NCBI GenBank assembly: GCA_017649745.1
Contig: JAGCGE010000048.1
Span: forward strand, 1 to 15,063
Direction of reading: 5' to 3'
DNA length: 15,063 bases
Source: Clostridiales bacterium
GTDB lineage: Bacteria > Bacillota_A > Clostridia > Saccharofermentanales > Saccharofermentanaceae
Shown one piece after another: positions 14,028 through 15,063 of this stretch; positions within the stretch are counted from its first letter, which is position 1; every line of letters starts with the position of its first letter. The notes beneath the pieces were generated by a model. It worked only from the letters and a program-made list of their open reading frames with translations, made no database searches and was not told the origin of the DNA. Position numbers and translations under genes: made by a program.

Positions 14028-15029
14028 TTACGCTCTTCCTATCAGGCGCTGCCACTCGTTATCCGTCAGGCTGTCGCGGAACTTGTCGATCTCCGCGGAG
14101 TACTTCTCCGGAGCGGCATCATAGCCCATGACATGCGCGGCTCCCTCGATCAGGCAGATGCGCTTGCCGGCTCTAATGCGGTTAAAGATATTCTCGCTCA
14201 TCTCTGTCGGGACGAGCTTGTCATCGGTGCCGTGGAAAAGGAGCACCGGCACGTCGATCCGCGATGCCACGGATACGGGTGAGGCCTTTTCGATCGGGAA
14301 TCCGAAGCGCTTCAGGGCAACCTTGCTCACGAGGTTCAGAAACGGCCGGAACTGGAACTTATAGTTTCTCTGCATCAGGAATGCCATCTGTTTATCAAAT
14401 GCGTCAAAAGAACTGTCCGCGATGACGCCTTTGAGGCTCTTGGGGGCGATTCCGGAGCCGGCGGTCATGAGTGCGGCCGCCGCTCCCATGGATCTTCCGT
14501 GGAGGATGATGCGGATATCGTCACCGAGGCGGGTCTCTAAGTACTGCATCCACATGACGATGTCCTGACTGTCGAAGAGCCCGTATCCGACGAAGTTTCC
14601 TTCGCTCATGCCATGGGCGCGCAAGTGCGGGATCAGGATGTGGCAGTCTCTCTTCTCTAAGTGGAGCTGTGCGTAGGCCGCCATGACGGACGGCATATCG
14701 TTGAAGCCGTGGATCAGGATCACGACTTCTTTCGTATTTTTCTTGGCGGCCGGAATGAAGTAGGCGTAGAGCTTGATGCCGTCAAATGCGGTCATCTGCC
14801 AGTCGAGTACATTCATGCGGTTGCTGTAAAACCAGTTCTGTCCTCTTCCGAAGATGGTGCTCTGGTCGATGGATAGCGGGGATTTGTCGTATGCTGGGCG
14901 CGGCTGCGGACGCGCGAAGAAGCGATACGCGATGCGAACGGCGTAGGAATAGATAAGAAGCGCAGTTATCCCAAGCAAAAGAAGGAGAAGGCCGATGATG
15001 ACAATGACCAGAATAAGACCCGTGGGCAC
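14028..15029 (-). CDS. Membrane-anchored alpha/beta hydrolase
   Basis: A 333-residue protein starting with GTG at 15029 (AAGGAGGAG about 6 bases upstream). Residues 4-30 are a strongly hydrophobic N-terminal membrane segment; the hydrolase domain probably follows on the outer face. The fold shows the oxyanion strand VVILIHGFND (about 102-111), the nucleophile elbow HGRSMGA with Ser180, the acid in FHGTDDKLVP (Asp270) and the base in GAAHVMGY (His299), so the Ser-Asp-His triad is complete. It resembles the family of S9-like or lysophospholipase-like hydrolases often annotated only as alpha/beta hydrolase. The substrate cannot be told from sequence; esters, lipids and short peptides are all possible. 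It is separated from guaB by a 160-base gap and is probably a separate transcription unit. Confidence 0.92.
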   Translation of the reverse strand: MPTGLILVIVIIGLLLLLLGITALLIYSYAVRIAYRFFARPQPRPAYDKSPLSIDQSTIFGRGQNWFYSNRMNVLDWQMTAFDGIKLYAYFIPAAKKNTKEVVILIHGFNDMPSVMAAYAQLHLEKRDCHILIPHLRAHGMSEGNFVGYGLFDSQDIVMWMQYLETRLGDDIRIILHGRSMGAAAALMTAGSGIAPKSLKGVIADSSFDAFDKQMAFLMQRNYKFQFRPFLNLVSKVALKRFGFPIEKASPVSVASRIDVPVLLFHGTDDKLVPTEMSENIFNRIRAGKRICLIEGAAHVMGYDAAPEKYSAEIDKFRDSLTDNEWQRLIGRA

Positions 15030-15063
15030 GTTAACTCCTCCTTAAAAATTCAGCGCGGGCGGC

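Noticed and set aside
14011..14030. Short GTCAAATTGAC hairpin followed by T-run as terminator of the hydrolase gene
   Set aside because: The T-run follows only in the plus direction, while the hydrolase is on the minus strand, and the stem has only four or five pairs.

Overview
The window looks like part of a Firmicutes (Clostridia, probably Lachnospiraceae-like) chromosome carrying a segment of an integrated conjugative or plasmid-like element. The taxonomic hint comes from the lysS and guaB protein types, strong AGGAGG-type ribosome binding sites, several GTG/TTG starts, and the sortase-anchored surface protein. Every gene lies on the minus strand, so transcription runs from right to left.

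Right part (10096-15029), chromosomal housekeeping: a membrane-anchored alpha/beta hydrolase, then guaB (IMP dehydrogenase of the type known from Tritrichomonas foetus), greA (transcript cleavage factor) and lysS (class II lysyl-tRNA synthetase). A perfect 12-bp hairpin without a U-tract lies between greA and lysS.

Junction (9864-10095): no gene. It holds a strong 14-bp-stem terminator, a 12-bp palindrome, and three GTATGCA heptamers spaced 22 and 11 bp apart next to a 7-bp inverted repeat. This may be the element boundary or a protein-binding/attachment region, but the other end of the element is outside the window, so this cannot be proved here.

Middle part (6324-9863), maintenance module of the element: a two-ribbon zinc protein with a degenerate nuclease-like C-terminus, two hairpins, a DnaD-type replication initiator with 15-bp iteron-like repeats and AT-rich repeats inside its own coding sequence, an AbrB-like regulator, a YodL-DUF3846 fusion, and a SpoVG-family protein. 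The last four genes are tightly spaced and read as one operon.

Left part (1-6220), surface module: a good sigma-A-type promoter (TAGACA-N17-TATATT) precedes a lipoprotein with a Thr/Pro-rich stalk and a CAP (SCP/PR1) domain. Next comes a terminator, only about 30 bases before the start codon of a 1721-residue sortase-anchored adhesin. The adhesin has a thioester head, four SpaA-like domains and six VaFE repeats. A further gene starts at the left edge. No relaxase, type IV secretion gene, integrase or sortase is visible; in elements of this type they would be expected outside the window.
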